From G965247265 sp965247265 (GTDB taxonomy: Bacteria; Pseudomonadota; Gammaproteobacteria; UBA4575): a stretch of 64,000 bases of DNA. This document shows positions 51,347 to 60,869 of this stretch, piece after piece. Below the pieces are notes generated by a model that ran no database searches, had not been told where the DNA came from, and saw only the letters and a program-made list of their open reading frames with translations. Position 1 is the first letter of the stretch; every line of letters starts with the position of its first letter. The DNA lies in the NCBI GenBank assembly GCA_965247265.1, contig OZ252002.1, forward strand, positions 1,302,001 through 1,366,000, read 5' to 3'. The position numbers were made by a program, and so were the translations under genes.

Positions 51347-52018
51347 GTGAGTAGTTTTGAACTGATAATATTTGATTGTGATGGTGTGCTTGTTGATAGT
51401 GAGCGACTCACTGCAAAAGTATTTGCTAATGTAATATTTGAAGAATGCGGATTGTCATACTCTTTAAATGAGCTCACCTCGAATTTTATGGGCAAATCTT
51501 CAAAACAATGCTTAGAGATAATTGAAAATAAGTTAGGTCATAAACCCCCAAATGGTTTAGAGCATCGATATAAAACAGATATAAATAATGCCTTATCGAA
51601 GTCTGTAGAAAAAATTAGTGGTATTGATATCGTACTTCAGCAAATATCAATTCCATATTGTGTTGCATCAGGAGGCTCCCTCGAAAAAATTCACCTTACG
51701 TTAAATAAAACGCATTTATTTAGATATTTTGATGGGAAAATATTTAGTGCATCAGATGTATCAAGGCCTAAACCTTTCCCAGATATTTTCCATCATGCTG
51801 CGACGAGTATGGGCTGTCATGATCCGAGTCGGTGCTTAGTTATTGAAGACAGTCCGCATGGTGTCGAGGGTGGAGTGGCGGCGGGTATGATTGTATTTGG
51901 TTTTGCCGATCTAATAACATCAGAAAAGCTAGTTCAATCAGGTGCGCATCACATCATTACAGACATGAGTAAATTAGCAAATGAAATAGAATCTTATGAT
52001 AGTGATATACGTGTTTAG
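51347..52018 (+). CDS. HAD-family phosphatase (phosphoglucomutase/YieH-like)
   Basis: A 223-residue HAD hydrolase with a cap domain. Motif I is FDCDGVLVDSE with the nucleophile Asp, motif II ASGG, motif III Lys in SRPKPFPDIF, and motif IV VIEDSPHGVEGG. These enzymes dephosphorylate sugar phosphates or nucleotides or act as beta-phosphoglucomutases; the exact substrate is not determined. A GTG at 51347 is used. Confidence 0.85.
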   Translation: MSSFELIIFDCDGVLVDSERLTAKVFANVIFEECGLSYSLNELTSNFMGKSSKQCLEIIENKLGHKPPNGLEHRYKTDINNALSKSVEKISGIDIVLQQISIPYCVASGGSLEKIHLTLNKTHLFRYFDGKIFSASDVSRPKPFPDIFHHAATSMGCHDPSRCLVIEDSPHGVEGGVAAGMIVFGFADLITSEKLVQSGAHHIITDMSKLANEIESYDSDIRV

Positions 52019-52196
52019 TTACATATTATTTAATTACTTTCTCGCGAGAATATTGTCCTGGATGAGAGAATGGCTAAAAATGGTATAAAACACCTTATTT
52101 AAAGTCTTCAGTGTCTATGCGAGAACAAATTTGATCATACTTTAATCAATATTTGTCTTGTTTTAATAAATAAAGCTCTAGGCTATAGTCATAGAG

Positions 52197-52303
52197 CGGT
52201 CTGTGTCAGTACCCATGTGACGAAAAATTGTGAATTCCGCCAGGCCCGGAAGGGAGCAACGGTAGCAGTTAATTCGGGTACATAGGGATTGCTGGCACAG
52301 GTC
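52197..52303 (+). ncRNA. ffs: Signal recognition particle 4.5S RNA
   Basis: The universally conserved tip CCGCCAGGCCCGGAAGGGAG followed by CAACGGTAGCAG is present. The outer stem CTGTGTCAG pairs with CTGGCACAG at the 3' side. TATAGT about ten bases before the 5' end is a likely -10 box. It lies just before dnaX, as in many Gammaproteobacteria. The RNA with Ffh targets membrane proteins to the Sec translocon. Confidence 0.95.
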
Positions 52304-52347
52304 GTTAATAAAAATTTATACTATAAATATATTAAGAATAACCAGGA

Positions 52348-53952
52348 ATGAGTTATCAAGCATTAGCGCGAAAATGGCGACCAAAAAACTTCGATGAAGT
52401 TGTTGGTCAAAACCATGTAGTCCAAACGCTTGCAAATGCACTAGATCAAGAACGCATACACCATGCATACTTGTTTACAGGTACCCGGGGCGTTGGCAAA
52501 ACGACTATAGCTCGTATTTTTGCAAAATGTTTAAATTGTGAACGAGGTGTTAGTTCAGCACCGTGTGGAAAATGCACAGCATGTCAAGAAATAGATCAAG
52601 GACGATTTCTTGATCTTATTGAAGTTGATGCAGCTTCTCGAACAAAAGTTGAGGATACAAGAGAGTTACTCGATAACGTTCAATACAGTCCAGCGAGGGG
52701 CAACTTCAAAGTTTACTTAATTGACGAAGTGCATATGCTATCCGCACATAGTTTTAATGCATTATTGAAAACGCTGGAAGAGCCGCCACCACATGTAAAG
52801 TTTTTGCTTGCAACTACAGATTCTCAAAAGCTACCGATAACAGTGTTATCAAGGTGCTTGCAGTTTAACCTCAAACGATTACCCAATGACGCAATTGCAA
52901 AGCAATTGGAAAGTCTTATGCAAGAGGAAGCCATCGATTTTGACAAATCAGCATTGCGCTCCCTTGCGCATGCAGCAGATGGGAGTATGCGCGATGCATT
53001 AAGCTTGTTAGATCAAGCGATTGCATACAGTGATGGAAATGTTACTGAATCTGCAATTACTGAAATGCTAGGTACAGTTCCAAGAGAATTTTTACAAAAT
53101 CTAATGCATGCCATAGCCAATAATGATGCATCAATGATTATGCAATGCACTTATGAGTTATCACAATTATCCGCAGATTTTGCTAGCTTGTTTGAAGATA
53201 TCATCCATGTATTGCATCAGGCCGCATTACTTCAGGCGGTCCCAGGTATTGCAGATACGTTAGAATATGATAGAACAATTATCGAAAATTTAAGCAAGCT
53301 GTTATTGCCAGAAGATGTTCAGTTGTTTTATCAAATTGCATTGTTAGGTAAGCGGGACATGTATTTATCTCCCTCACCCCAAGGTGCTTTAGAGATGACG
53401 TTATTACGCATGCTAACATTTAAACCAGCTGGAAAAGGCAAGCTTAAAAATGATGTTTTTTTATCTAATAGCAATGCATCAATAAATGAAACTAGTGTAA
53501 GTAAAGAAAAAAATATTACACCAAAGTTTGAAGGTATATTAAACTTAAAAGATAATAAAGAAAACTGGTCAAAATTAATTACCAATTTAAATCTTCAAGG
53601 GGTTACAGATTCCTTGGCATCAAATTGCAGTATTAATACAGTATCAGATAGCACTATTATTTTAACTTTAGAGAAACAGCATGAGGGCATTGCTACTAAA
53701 AGTTCAAAACTGAAATTGGAAAATGCATTGCAAGATTATTTTGGTAAAGATTTGAGATTAAAAATTGAAATTTCTTCTCATGAGAGAGAAACTCCTGCAA
53801 TGGAGAAAGATCGAGAAAATTCAAATAGTCAGTCTAGAGCAGAAAAAAAAGCACAGGAAGATGAAGTTGTGAAGGCTTTTAAATCTAAGTTTGGAGCAGA
53901 GATAGTTGAAGGATCTGTTAAACCGATTGGAGAGCCAGTTGAAGAAAAATAG
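52348..53952 (+). CDS. dnaX: DNA polymerase III subunits gamma/tau
   Basis: A 534-residue clamp-loader ATPase. Walker A GTRGVGKTTIARI, the zinc module CLNCERGVSSAPCGKCTAC, Walker B YLIDEVHML and sensor ATTDSQKLP are all present. The C-terminal tau-type region is shorter than in E. coli. A run of eight A at 53843-53850 could slip, but it is so near the end that it would trim only about 30 residues. It begins the dnaX-ybaB-recR set. Confidence 0.96.
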   Translation: MSYQALARKWRPKNFDEVVGQNHVVQTLANALDQERIHHAYLFTGTRGVGKTTIARIFAKCLNCERGVSSAPCGKCTACQEIDQGRFLDLIEVDAASRTKVEDTRELLDNVQYSPARGNFKVYLIDEVHMLSAHSFNALLKTLEEPPPHVKFLLATTDSQKLPITVLSRCLQFNLKRLPNDAIAKQLESLMQEEAIDFDKSALRSLAHAADGSMRDALSLLDQAIAYSDGNVTESAITEMLGTVPREFLQNLMHAIANNDASMIMQCTYELSQLSADFASLFEDIIHVLHQAALLQAVPGIADTLEYDRTIIENLSKLLLPEDVQLFYQIALLGKRDMYLSPSPQGALEMTLLRMLTFKPAGKGKLKNDVFLSNSNASINETSVSKEKNITPKFEGILNLKDNKENWSKLITNLNLQGVTDSLASNCSINTVSDSTIILTLEKQHEGIATKSSKLKLENALQDYFGKDLRLKIEISSHERETPAMEKDRENSNSQSRAEKKAQEDEVVKAFKSKFGAEIVEGSVKPIGEPVEEK

Positions 53953-53962
53953 GAGATAAGTT

Positions 53963-54286
53963 ATGAAGGATGGTCTTGGAAATTTAATGAAGCAAGCGCA
54001 GAAAATGCAAGAAGACATGCAAAAGGCGCAAGAAGAGTTAAAAAGCCTTGAAATTGAAGGTCAAGCAGGTGGTGGTTTGGTTAAGGTTGTAATCACTGGT
54101 AAACATGAAGTTCGAAAGGTGCAAATTGATGACAGTTTACTAAGTGATGACAAAGAAATGTTAGAAGATCTAGTTGCCGCAGCGATGAATGATGCCTCTA
54201 ATAAAGTTGAGCAATTAACGAAAGATCAATTTTCGAGTTTAACAAACGGCTTAAATCTACCAGGGGGCATGAAGTTACCATTTTAG
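53963..54286 (+). CDS. ybaB: YbaB/EbfC nucleoid-associated protein
   Basis: A 107-residue DNA-binding protein typical of the family, opening with GNLMKQAQKMQEDMQKAQEEL and holding VKVVITGKHEVRKVQID and LVAAAMNDASNKVE. It lies ten bases after dnaX and abuts recR, the standard arrangement. GGAGAT precedes the ATG. Confidence 0.93.
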   Translation: MKDGLGNLMKQAQKMQEDMQKAQEELKSLEIEGQAGGGLVKVVITGKHEVRKVQIDDSLLSDDKEMLEDLVAAAMNDASNKVEQLTKDQFSSLTNGLNLPGGMKLPF

Positions 54287-54919
54287 ATGGCAATTATGAG
54301 TGCTAATTTTGCTAATGGTGGGAATAAGCCCCCCACACTACTACAATCTTTGATAGATTCATTTAAGTGTTTGCCAGGTGTAGGGCCAAAATCTGCTCAA
54401 CGAATGGTGTTCCATCTATTGCAGCGGAATCGAGATGGAGCAAAACGTTTGGCTGAAACACTCAATAAGGCAATACTAGAAATAGGTCATTGCAACAACT
54501 GTCGTATTTTTACTGAAAATGAAATTTGTTCAATTTGTGCAGATTCAGGCAGAAATATTTCACAAGTATGTGTTGTTGAAAGTCCTGCTGATGTTTATAC
54601 AATTGAAAAAAGTACAGGCTATAAAGGCCAATATTTTGTATTAATGGGCCGGTTATCACCGTTAGATGGGATTGGTCCAAAAGAGCTGGGTCTCGAAATG
54701 TTGGAAAAGCGCTTAGATGCACCAGAAGTTGAGGAGTTAATTCTGGCAACAAATTTCACAGTTGAGGGTGAAGTCACTGCCCATGTGCTAAGTGAAATGG
54801 CAAGAAAAAAAAATATTACAACAACTCGATTAGCGCAAGGTGTGCCAGTTGGTGGAGAGTTGGAATACGTTGATCAAAATACTATTGCTCAGGCATTTTT
54901 GAGTCGTAAAAAATATTAA
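54287..54919 (+). CDS. recR: Recombination protein RecR
   Basis: A 210-residue RecR: HhH motif LPGVGPKSAQRMVFHLL, the zinc finger CNNCRIFTENEICSIC, and the Toprim domain with VVESPADVYTIE and GRLSPLDGIGP. It acts with RecO and RecF in loading RecA on gaps. Its ATG follows the ybaB stop without a gap; MSANF four codons in is an alternative start. Confidence 0.95.
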   Translation: MAIMSANFANGGNKPPTLLQSLIDSFKCLPGVGPKSAQRMVFHLLQRNRDGAKRLAETLNKAILEIGHCNNCRIFTENEICSICADSGRNISQVCVVESPADVYTIEKSTGYKGQYFVLMGRLSPLDGIGPKELGLEMLEKRLDAPEVEELILATNFTVEGEVTAHVLSEMARKKNITTTRLAQGVPVGGELEYVDQNTIAQAFLSRKKY

Positions 54920-54945
54920 TTTATAGCGTGAAAATTGCATCTAAT

Positions 54946-55710
54946 TTAAGTGTAATTCACGATTAGCTTTTTATAAGACGCATAGCGGTCTGCATTTATT
55001 TCTGATCGTTTAACCGCATTTCTAACGCTGCACTCTGGCTCATTTATGTGTGTGCAGTTATTGAATTTGCATTGACTCCCTAGTTGTTCGATTTCACAAA
55101 ACCCTCTCATAATTTTTTCTTTATCAAGTTTTGGCAATGAAAACTCTCGCACACCTGGGGAGTCTATTAATTCACTACCAAATTGTAAGTCATACAATGT
55201 AGTAACGCTTGTCGTGTGTTTCCCCTTGCGAATTCCATTTGATATTGATTGCGTCTCTATATCTACTGAAGGGATTAAAGTATTGATTAATGTCGATTTG
55301 CCCACGCCAGATTGGCCAACGAAAACACAAGTATGATTGCTAAATCGCTTTACAAGACGATCTAAACTTGTATGTAAGGCTTTGCTTGTTTCAATAATTT
55401 TATAAGGTAGGCCTTCATATCTTTGTTTTATTACAGTACTCAGGTTTTCAGCGTTATCTAAATCTATTTTATTAATCACAATGGTAGCTGTTGAGCGCAT
55501 ATTTTCTGCAGCGACAATATAGTTATCGATTAATTCAAATGAAGGTTCAGGCTCTATAGCGCAAATTATTGCTATAACATCTATGTTTGCAGCAATTATT
55601 TTTGTTGCATAGTCTGTTTGCCTGGAAAGCTGATTGTTACGAGGCAATAGTTCAATGATTAGATCGCGATCATCTTCATTTTTGCTACAGCGAACAATAT
55701 CGCCACACAC
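54946..55710 (-). CDS. rsgA: Ribosome biogenesis GTPase RsgA (5' end uncertain)
   Basis: The circularly permuted GTPase domain is complete: NKIDLD, then SGVGKSTLINTL, then DSPGVREF, and the C-terminal zinc motif CKFNNCTHINEPEC. RsgA releases RbfA and checks the 30S subunit late in assembly. The GTG at 55710 cuts the N-terminal OB domain short. In the same frame upstream, IVCRHGAHLIVKDQQGNRQNC clearly continues that domain to about 55805, but no ATG, GTG or TTG exists there before a stop at 55870. The real start may be ATT or another rare codon. Confidence 0.85.
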   Translation of the reverse strand: MCGDIVRCSKNEDDRDLIIELLPRNNQLSRQTDYATKIIAANIDVIAIICAIEPEPSFELIDNYIVAAENMRSTATIVINKIDLDNAENLSTVIKQRYEGLPYKIIETSKALHTSLDRLVKRFSNHTCVFVGQSGVGKSTLINTLIPSVDIETQSISNGIRKGKHTTSVTTLYDLQFGSELIDSPGVREFSLPKLDKEKIMRGFCEIEQLGSQCKFNNCTHINEPECSVRNAVKRSEINADRYASYKKLIVNYT

Positions 55711-55846
55711 AATATGGCTAAATTTTTTATGCGATAAACAATTTTGCCTATTGCCTTGCTGATCTTTTACAATCAGATGAGCACCATGACGGCAAACAAT
55801 TTTTGCTAAATAGTCTTTGATAGCTAGCCTTGAATGAAAATATAGT

Positions 55847-56143
55847 TTAAAAATTATAGTATGATTTGTTTAAGAACTCTTTTACGGCTTGCTGCTGTTT
55901 TTCAGACCAATTCAACTTTAGACTTGATTGGCAATAATTAACTCTATCGGCGAGTGTGCTCATGGATATAACATTGCGGTTTTTTCTTGTATACAGTACC
56001 GAGCCATCACCACCTGTCATTGCAGCATGGCAGGTAATGCAATTTTCAGAATGTAGCTCTAAACCATGTTGAGCGTTATCCGCGTATAAAATGGATGTAA
56101 ATATCGTTAATAATACTGTTGTAAGTAAAAATTTAGCAATCAT
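55847..56143 (-). CDS. Small periplasmic c-type cytochrome
   Basis: A 98-residue protein with an N-terminal signal peptide (FLLTTVLLTIFTSILYA) and one heme site CITCH; a Met in VISMSTLADRV may be the second axial ligand. It is a minimal cytochrome c for electron transfer in the periplasm. Its 3' end overlaps the extended frame of rsgA. The partner oxidase or dehydrogenase is not in the window. Confidence 0.87.
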   Translation of the reverse strand: MIAKFLLTTVLLTIFTSILYADNAQHGLELHSENCITCHAAMTGGDGSVLYTRKNRNVISMSTLADRVNYCQSSLKLNWSEKQQQAVKEFLNKSYYNF

Positions 56144-56179
56144 CTATGTATGATATACAAAAGCGATGAGGAATTACTA

Positions 56180-56743
56180 ATGTCAAATAGTCCTGATAAT
56201 CTAATATGGATAGATTTAGAAATGACAGGTTTGGATCCAGCCAGTGATCGCATTATTGAGGTTGCTACGATAGTCACAGATAAAAATCTTAATGAATTGG
56301 CTGTTGGTCCTGTACTTGCAGTATTTCAAGAAATCTCAGATTTAAATGCCATGGATCAATGGAACACAGATCAACATACAAAATCTGGTTTAGTTGAACG
56401 TGTCAAAAATAGCACTATAAAAGAGAGTGATGCCGAAAAAGCTACAATTGAGTTTTTAGAGCAGTATGTACCAAGTAATAAATCTCCGATGTGCGGGAAC
56501 AGCATATGTCAGGATCGGCGTTTTTTAGCAAGGCTGATGCCTCAATTGGAAGCTTATTTCCACTATAGAAATCTTGATGTCAGTAGTTTGAAAGAACTTG
56601 CGCAACGTTGGTATCCCAGTGTTGCAAAAGGATTCAACAAAGAATCGAAGCATCTTGCTTTAGATGATATTCGTGATTCTATTGATGAGCTAAAATATTA
56701 TCGAGAACACTTGTTGATTAGTGATAACTTAACTGAAAATTAA
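56180..56743 (+). CDS. orn: Oligoribonuclease
   Basis: A 187-residue DEDDh exonuclease that clears di- to pentanucleotides, including pGpG from c-di-GMP turnover. The motifs are WIDLEMTGLD, GNSICQDRRFL and the final HLALDDIRDSI with its His and Asp. The ATG at 56180 (MSNSPDN) is chosen; upstream in-frame codons to 56150 lack similarity. GATGAGG lies before it. Confidence 0.93.
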   Translation: MSNSPDNLIWIDLEMTGLDPASDRIIEVATIVTDKNLNELAVGPVLAVFQEISDLNAMDQWNTDQHTKSGLVERVKNSTIKESDAEKATIEFLEQYVPSNKSPMCGNSICQDRRFLARLMPQLEAYFHYRNLDVSSLKELAQRWYPSVAKGFNKESKHLALDDIRDSIDELKYYREHLLISDNLTEN

Positions 56744-58386
56744 GAATGTGCATACAAAGGGTTTTCAATAGAATTTTCACTATCAGGAATTAGAATTGTA
56801 TTTACATTATCAAGTTTCGGGTTAGAGTCTGGATAATCTAATGTGTAATGCAATCCACGGCTTTCTTTTCTAGACACAGCGCTTTGAATAATTAAATCTG
56901 CAATTAAGGTTAAATTTCTTAGTTCAATTAGATCGCTGCTGACACGGAAATTGCTATAGTATTCGTCAATTTCCGATGTAAGTAGATCAACGCGGTGTTT
57001 CGCTCGTTGTAATCGCTTGCTGGTGCGTACAATTCCAACATAGTCCCACATAAATCTTCTGAGTTCGTCCCAGTTATGTGCAACTACTATTTCCTCATCA
57101 GGTTCAGTCACACGACTTTCATCCCACGGCGGTATTTCTTGGAATACAATGTCATCAAGCTTGTGTGAATTGATATCTTCGCTAGTAGAGTCAGCAAATA
57201 CTAAGCATTCGAGTAATGAATTGCTGGCCATACGATTGGCGCCATGCAGACCTGTATGCGTTGTTTCGCCGATGGCATATAAGTTATTAATGTCTGTTTT
57301 GCCATGAAGGTCTGTCATCACGCCACCGCAAGTGTAATGCGCTGCTGGTACAACAGGCACAGGTTCTTTGCACATGTCATACCCTAATTTTAAGCAGCGT
57401 GTATAAACATTTGGAAAATGAGATTCAATAAACTTTTTTGGCTTATGGCTAATGTCTAAGTAAACACTATCAATACCAAGCTGTTTCATTTTGTAATCGA
57501 TGGCTCGTGCAACGATATCACGCGGTGCTAATACACCACGCGGATCAAATTCATGTACAAATTCAGAACCATCTGGAAGAAGAAGCTTACCACCTTCACC
57601 ACGTACAGCTTCGGTAATTAAATATGATTTTGCACTGGGATGGTAAAGACACGTAGGGTGAAATTGTACAAATTCCATATTCGCAACGCGACAACCGGCT
57701 CGCCATGCCATTGCAATGCCATCACCGGATGCGCCATCTGGATTACTGGTATACAAGTAAACTTTGCTTGAACCACCCGTAGCCAGTACAACAATTTTTG
57801 CTTTAAATGTATTTATATTATGAGTCTTTGTATCTAGAACATAAGCACCTTGACATTGATTCGCAAAACTTTGTTTTTGTTTGCTTTGAAATTTTTGTGT
57901 GGTTATTAAATCAATTGCAATGTGATGTTCAAATACACTGATATTATCTTTCTCTAGTACAGATTGAATTAATACATTTTCAATGGCCCAACCTGTTGCA
58001 TCGGTTGCATGAACAACTCTACGGTGGGTATGGCCTCCCTCTCGTGATAAGTGTAAATATGATTTTCCATCCAAGCCTGTTTCACGTGTGAAACGCACAC
58101 CTAACTCCATCAACCAGGTGATCATTTCTTTGCCATGAGAAACGGTGTGTAATACTGCCGATTCATCGCACAGCCCTGCACCGGCATCAATCGTATCTGC
58201 AAGGTGTCGCTCGATAGAATCATGTTCATCAATAGCGGCAGAGATGCCGCCTTGTGCCCAAGCTGTACTGCCACTGTCTAAGGTGCCTTTGGAAATAACG
58301 GCAACGCGCCGGCTGGAATTAAGTCGAAGAGCAAGACTTAATCCTGCTGCACCACTGCCAATTATTAAGACATCGAAATCATGCAT
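56740..58386 (-). CDS. nadB: L-aspartate oxidase
   Basis: A 548-residue FAD enzyme making iminoaspartate for NAD synthesis. Visible are the FAD loop IIGSGAAGLSLAL, GSTAWAQGGISA, the active-site HLSREGGHTHRRVVHA and GGVMTDLHGKTDINNLYAIGE. The C-terminal helical domain is complete. Its stop overlaps the end of orn in convergent orientation. Confidence 0.96.
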   Translation of the reverse strand: MHDFDVLIIGSGAAGLSLALRLNSSRRVAVISKGTLDSGSTAWAQGGISAAIDEHDSIERHLADTIDAGAGLCDESAVLHTVSHGKEMITWLMELGVRFTRETGLDGKSYLHLSREGGHTHRRVVHATDATGWAIENVLIQSVLEKDNISVFEHHIAIDLITTQKFQSKQKQSFANQCQGAYVLDTKTHNINTFKAKIVVLATGGSSKVYLYTSNPDGASGDGIAMAWRAGCRVANMEFVQFHPTCLYHPSAKSYLITEAVRGEGGKLLLPDGSEFVHEFDPRGVLAPRDIVARAIDYKMKQLGIDSVYLDISHKPKKFIESHFPNVYTRCLKLGYDMCKEPVPVVPAAHYTCGGVMTDLHGKTDINNLYAIGETTHTGLHGANRMASNSLLECLVFADSTSEDINSHKLDDIVFQEIPPWDESRVTEPDEEIVVAHNWDELRRFMWDYVGIVRTSKRLQRAKHRVDLLTSEIDEYYSNFRVSSDLIELRNLTLIADLIIQSAVSRKESRGLHYTLDYPDSNPKLDNVNTILIPDSENSIENPLYAHS

Positions 58387-58494
58387 AATTAGGAAAATTC
58401 CATTATTTCAGCGTCATTGTGTCATAGTTGAGGTGATGGAGTTAACAAAACAGGACCACTTAGCGGTAGAGTTCAACCCAATGAGTGTGGGAAA

Positions 58495-58520
58495 GAACTC
58501 TTACACTATAAAATTGTCAT
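58495..58520 (+). promoter_or_regulatory. Possible sigma-E-type promoter of rpoE
   Basis: GAACTC and a TCAT element spaced about 16 bases apart resemble the GAACTT/TCTGA pattern, about 50 bases before rpoE. Autoregulation by RpoE is usual in the family. The match is partial. Confidence 0.35.
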
Positions 58521-58567
58521 ACAGCTAGGGTATCTAAGGATAGCCAAGATACAGGAGTTTGGCCCAG

Positions 58568-59143
58568 ATGGGCGAGAACAATAACGATAAGGAGCTTGTA
58601 AAAAAAGCTCAGAAAGGGGACAAGATCGCTTTTGATGCGCTGATTATCAAGTACCAGTTTAAAGTGGTCAATTTAGTTACACGATTTGTTAAGGATGACG
58701 ATGATGCCCAGGACGTAGCGCAGGAAGCATTTATAAAAGCTTATCGCGGATTAGCAAACTTTAGAGGCGATAGTGCTTTTTATACATGGTTATATAGGAT
58801 TGCAATTAATTCCGCGAAGAATTATATCGTCTCGCAGAATCGTAAAAGTCCGACCTATGCAGTTGATATTGATGATGCAGAACATATGGAATCTGCAGCA
58901 GCATTAAAGGAAATTGATACACCAGAAGGTACAATGCTCACTAGTGAAATTGAAAGTACTGTCTATAAAGCAATTAAGGAATTGCCGGAAGACTTAAAGA
59001 CAGCAATTACACTGCGCGAACTTGAAGGAATGACATATGAAGAAATTGCAAACGTTATGGAATGCCCAATTGGGACGGTAAGGTCGAGAATATTTCGGGC
59101 CCGAGAAACCATTGATAAACACCTTAAGCCATTATTAGATTAA
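58568..59143 (+). CDS. rpoE: RNA polymerase sigma-E factor
   Basis: A 191-residue ECF sigma factor for envelope stress. Region 2 reads FKVVNLVTRFVKDDDDAQDVAQEAFIKAYRGL with the -10 recognition FYTWLYRIAINSAKN. Region 4 ends with LEGMTYEEIANVMECPIGTVRSRIFRARE. The ATG at 58568 is used, since AGGAG lies ten bases before it. It begins rpoE-rseA-rseB-mucD. Confidence 0.96.
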   Translation: MGENNNDKELVKKAQKGDKIAFDALIIKYQFKVVNLVTRFVKDDDDAQDVAQEAFIKAYRGLANFRGDSAFYTWLYRIAINSAKNYIVSQNRKSPTYAVDIDDAEHMESAAALKEIDTPEGTMLTSEIESTVYKAIKELPEDLKTAITLRELEGMTYEEIANVMECPIGTVRSRIFRARETIDKHLKPLLD

Positions 59144-59163
59144 TTATTTGGAATGAAATTACT

Positions 59164-59754
59164 ATGAAGGAAAACGATCTAGAAATTTTATCACGCATAC
59201 TGGATGAGGATGTTTCTGAATTTGAAGCGCATCGCATCTTAAAAGAAATGCATTATAACCCAGAATTGCGCGCGACATATCAACGATATAATTTAACCGC
59301 CCATGCCATACGCAAACAACTTCCTACACGATTGAATCACAACTTTACCGATGAAGTGATGTTGAAAATTTCAGAAGATGAAACGAATGGCTTGAAAACA
59401 AATGGCTTGAAAACGAATGTATCATTAATAGCTCTTGCAGGTTCGAATAAGATTAAAGCAACGGTAGGACTTGCAATTGCTGCATCAGTTACTGTTTTTT
59501 CTTTTTTAACCATACAAAACTTTTTGCAACCAAATTCTGATTCTGCAAATGCGCCAGTAATTGCGGAACGCGTCATAGAGGAAAGTGATATTCAGCGTGT
59601 GAACGAAAAGGAGTTACAAAATTTTATTTCTAATCCCAAAGCCAATGCAGATTTTAATAGTTACATGGCGAATCATGCAGAATATGCTTCGCCACGTGTT
59701 TCAATGCCACATGTGAGAATTGTTGGCTACGATAAAATTGAAAGTAATGATTAA
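59164..59754 (+). CDS. rseA: Anti-sigma-E factor RseA
   Basis: A 196-residue single-pass protein. The cytoplasmic N-terminus (LDEDVSEFEAHRILKEMHYNPELRATYQRY) clamps RpoE. One helix near residues 97-118 (IKATVGLAIAASVTVFSFLTI) crosses the membrane, and a periplasmic tail follows. A 15-bp tandem duplication encodes NGLKT-NGLKT just before the membrane helix. Confidence 0.9.
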   Translation: MKENDLEILSRILDEDVSEFEAHRILKEMHYNPELRATYQRYNLTAHAIRKQLPTRLNHNFTDEVMLKISEDETNGLKTNGLKTNVSLIALAGSNKIKATVGLAIAASVTVFSFLTIQNFLQPNSDSANAPVIAERVIEESDIQRVNEKELQNFISNPKANADFNSYMANHAEYASPRVSMPHVRIVGYDKIESND

Positions 59755-59765
59755 TTACTAAAAAT

Positions 59766-60734
59766 ATGCATTTACTTCGACTAATCTTAATAGCAGTTAT
59801 TGCTAGCGGTTTAACTGCAGCAAATGCAGAGCAAGATATACAAAAACTGCTTAATAAGATGAATCAAACATTGGAGATGGGTAATTACGAAGGCACTTTC
59901 GTGTTTATGCATAATGGCAGTGTTGATACTATGCGGGTAATTCATGGTTATTTTAAAAATGGGGTAAAGGAAAAATTAATTTCACTCACAGGGGATGCGC
60001 GAGAGGTCATTCAAGATCAAGAAGTGCTAACGTGTATTTGGCCTAGTAAAAAATTAGTAGTTATAGAAGCTGCAGAGGTAGGACATAGTTTACCGTCATC
60101 CTTGCCAAAAGATATTAACAATATTGAACTTCATTATAAGTTCACAGATGTGGGTCAATCGAGAATTGCAGGCTACCGTTGTAACCAAATTCGTTTTGAT
60201 CCCTTAGATGAATTTAGGTATGGTCACCAGCTATGCGTGAATGAAACGCATGGAATGTTACTTGAATCAAAAACATTTGATTCTAACGGTAACAATATTG
60301 AAAGTATGATGTTTACAAGTTTTCGAATGCGGGAATCAATTCCTGATGAAGCTTTTGAGCCTAGCATCGAACTTAATGATTACACATGGAAAACAGCAGA
60401 TGTGGACATAAAAGGTGAGCTACAACCTGATTATGCATGGCAAATACAAAAAATGCCGCCTGGTTTTTCAATGCGCAGTGTTAATAGGCGCTTAATTAGT
60501 GCGAGCAAGAGCCCAGTCCAACATATGGTAATAACAGACGGGTTGGTATCTGTATCAGTTTTTATAAGAAAGGTCGATGATCCGCGAAATTTTTATCAGG
60601 GTGCGCATACAAAAGGTGTAATTAATGCATATGCGCGAGATCTGAATCAGCATCAAATAACTGTTGTTGGAGAAGTTCCAGAAGGAACTGTGAAGCTAAT
60701 TGGTTCATCCATTATATATTCAAAGAATAATTAA
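59766..60734 (+). CDS. rseB: Sigma-E regulatory protein RseB/MucB
   Basis: A 322-residue periplasmic protein with a signal peptide (LLRLILIAVIASGLTAANA). The first domain is the LolA-like lipoprotein-sensing fold (NYEGTFVFMHNGSVDTMRVIH, DEFRYGHQLCVNETHGMLL), the second the RseA-binding domain (FSMRSVNRRL, HMVITDGLVSVSVFI). It shields RseA from proteolysis until envelope stress. It starts 11 bases after rseA. Confidence 0.92.
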   Translation: MHLLRLILIAVIASGLTAANAEQDIQKLLNKMNQTLEMGNYEGTFVFMHNGSVDTMRVIHGYFKNGVKEKLISLTGDAREVIQDQEVLTCIWPSKKLVVIEAAEVGHSLPSSLPKDINNIELHYKFTDVGQSRIAGYRCNQIRFDPLDEFRYGHQLCVNETHGMLLESKTFDSNGNNIESMMFTSFRMRESIPDEAFEPSIELNDYTWKTADVDIKGELQPDYAWQIQKMPPGFSMRSVNRRLISASKSPVQHMVITDGLVSVSVFIRKVDDPRNFYQGAHTKGVINAYARDLNQHQITVVGEVPEGTVKLIGSSIIYSKNN

Positions 60735-60869
60735 CTTGCATTGAGACATTGCAAGTTAATTAGAACTTTTTCTATCTTATACGTGTCTACAATTGCATTA
60801 AATATTTTAATTGCCTTATTTGGGTAGGCAAACAGTTTTAAACAAATTTTGTAAGACCAATAAGACGAC

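Noticed and set aside
53843..53850. Programmed frameshift in dnaX producing gamma
   Set aside because: The A8 run lies about 30 codons from the end, so slippage could not separate gamma from tau in the usual way.
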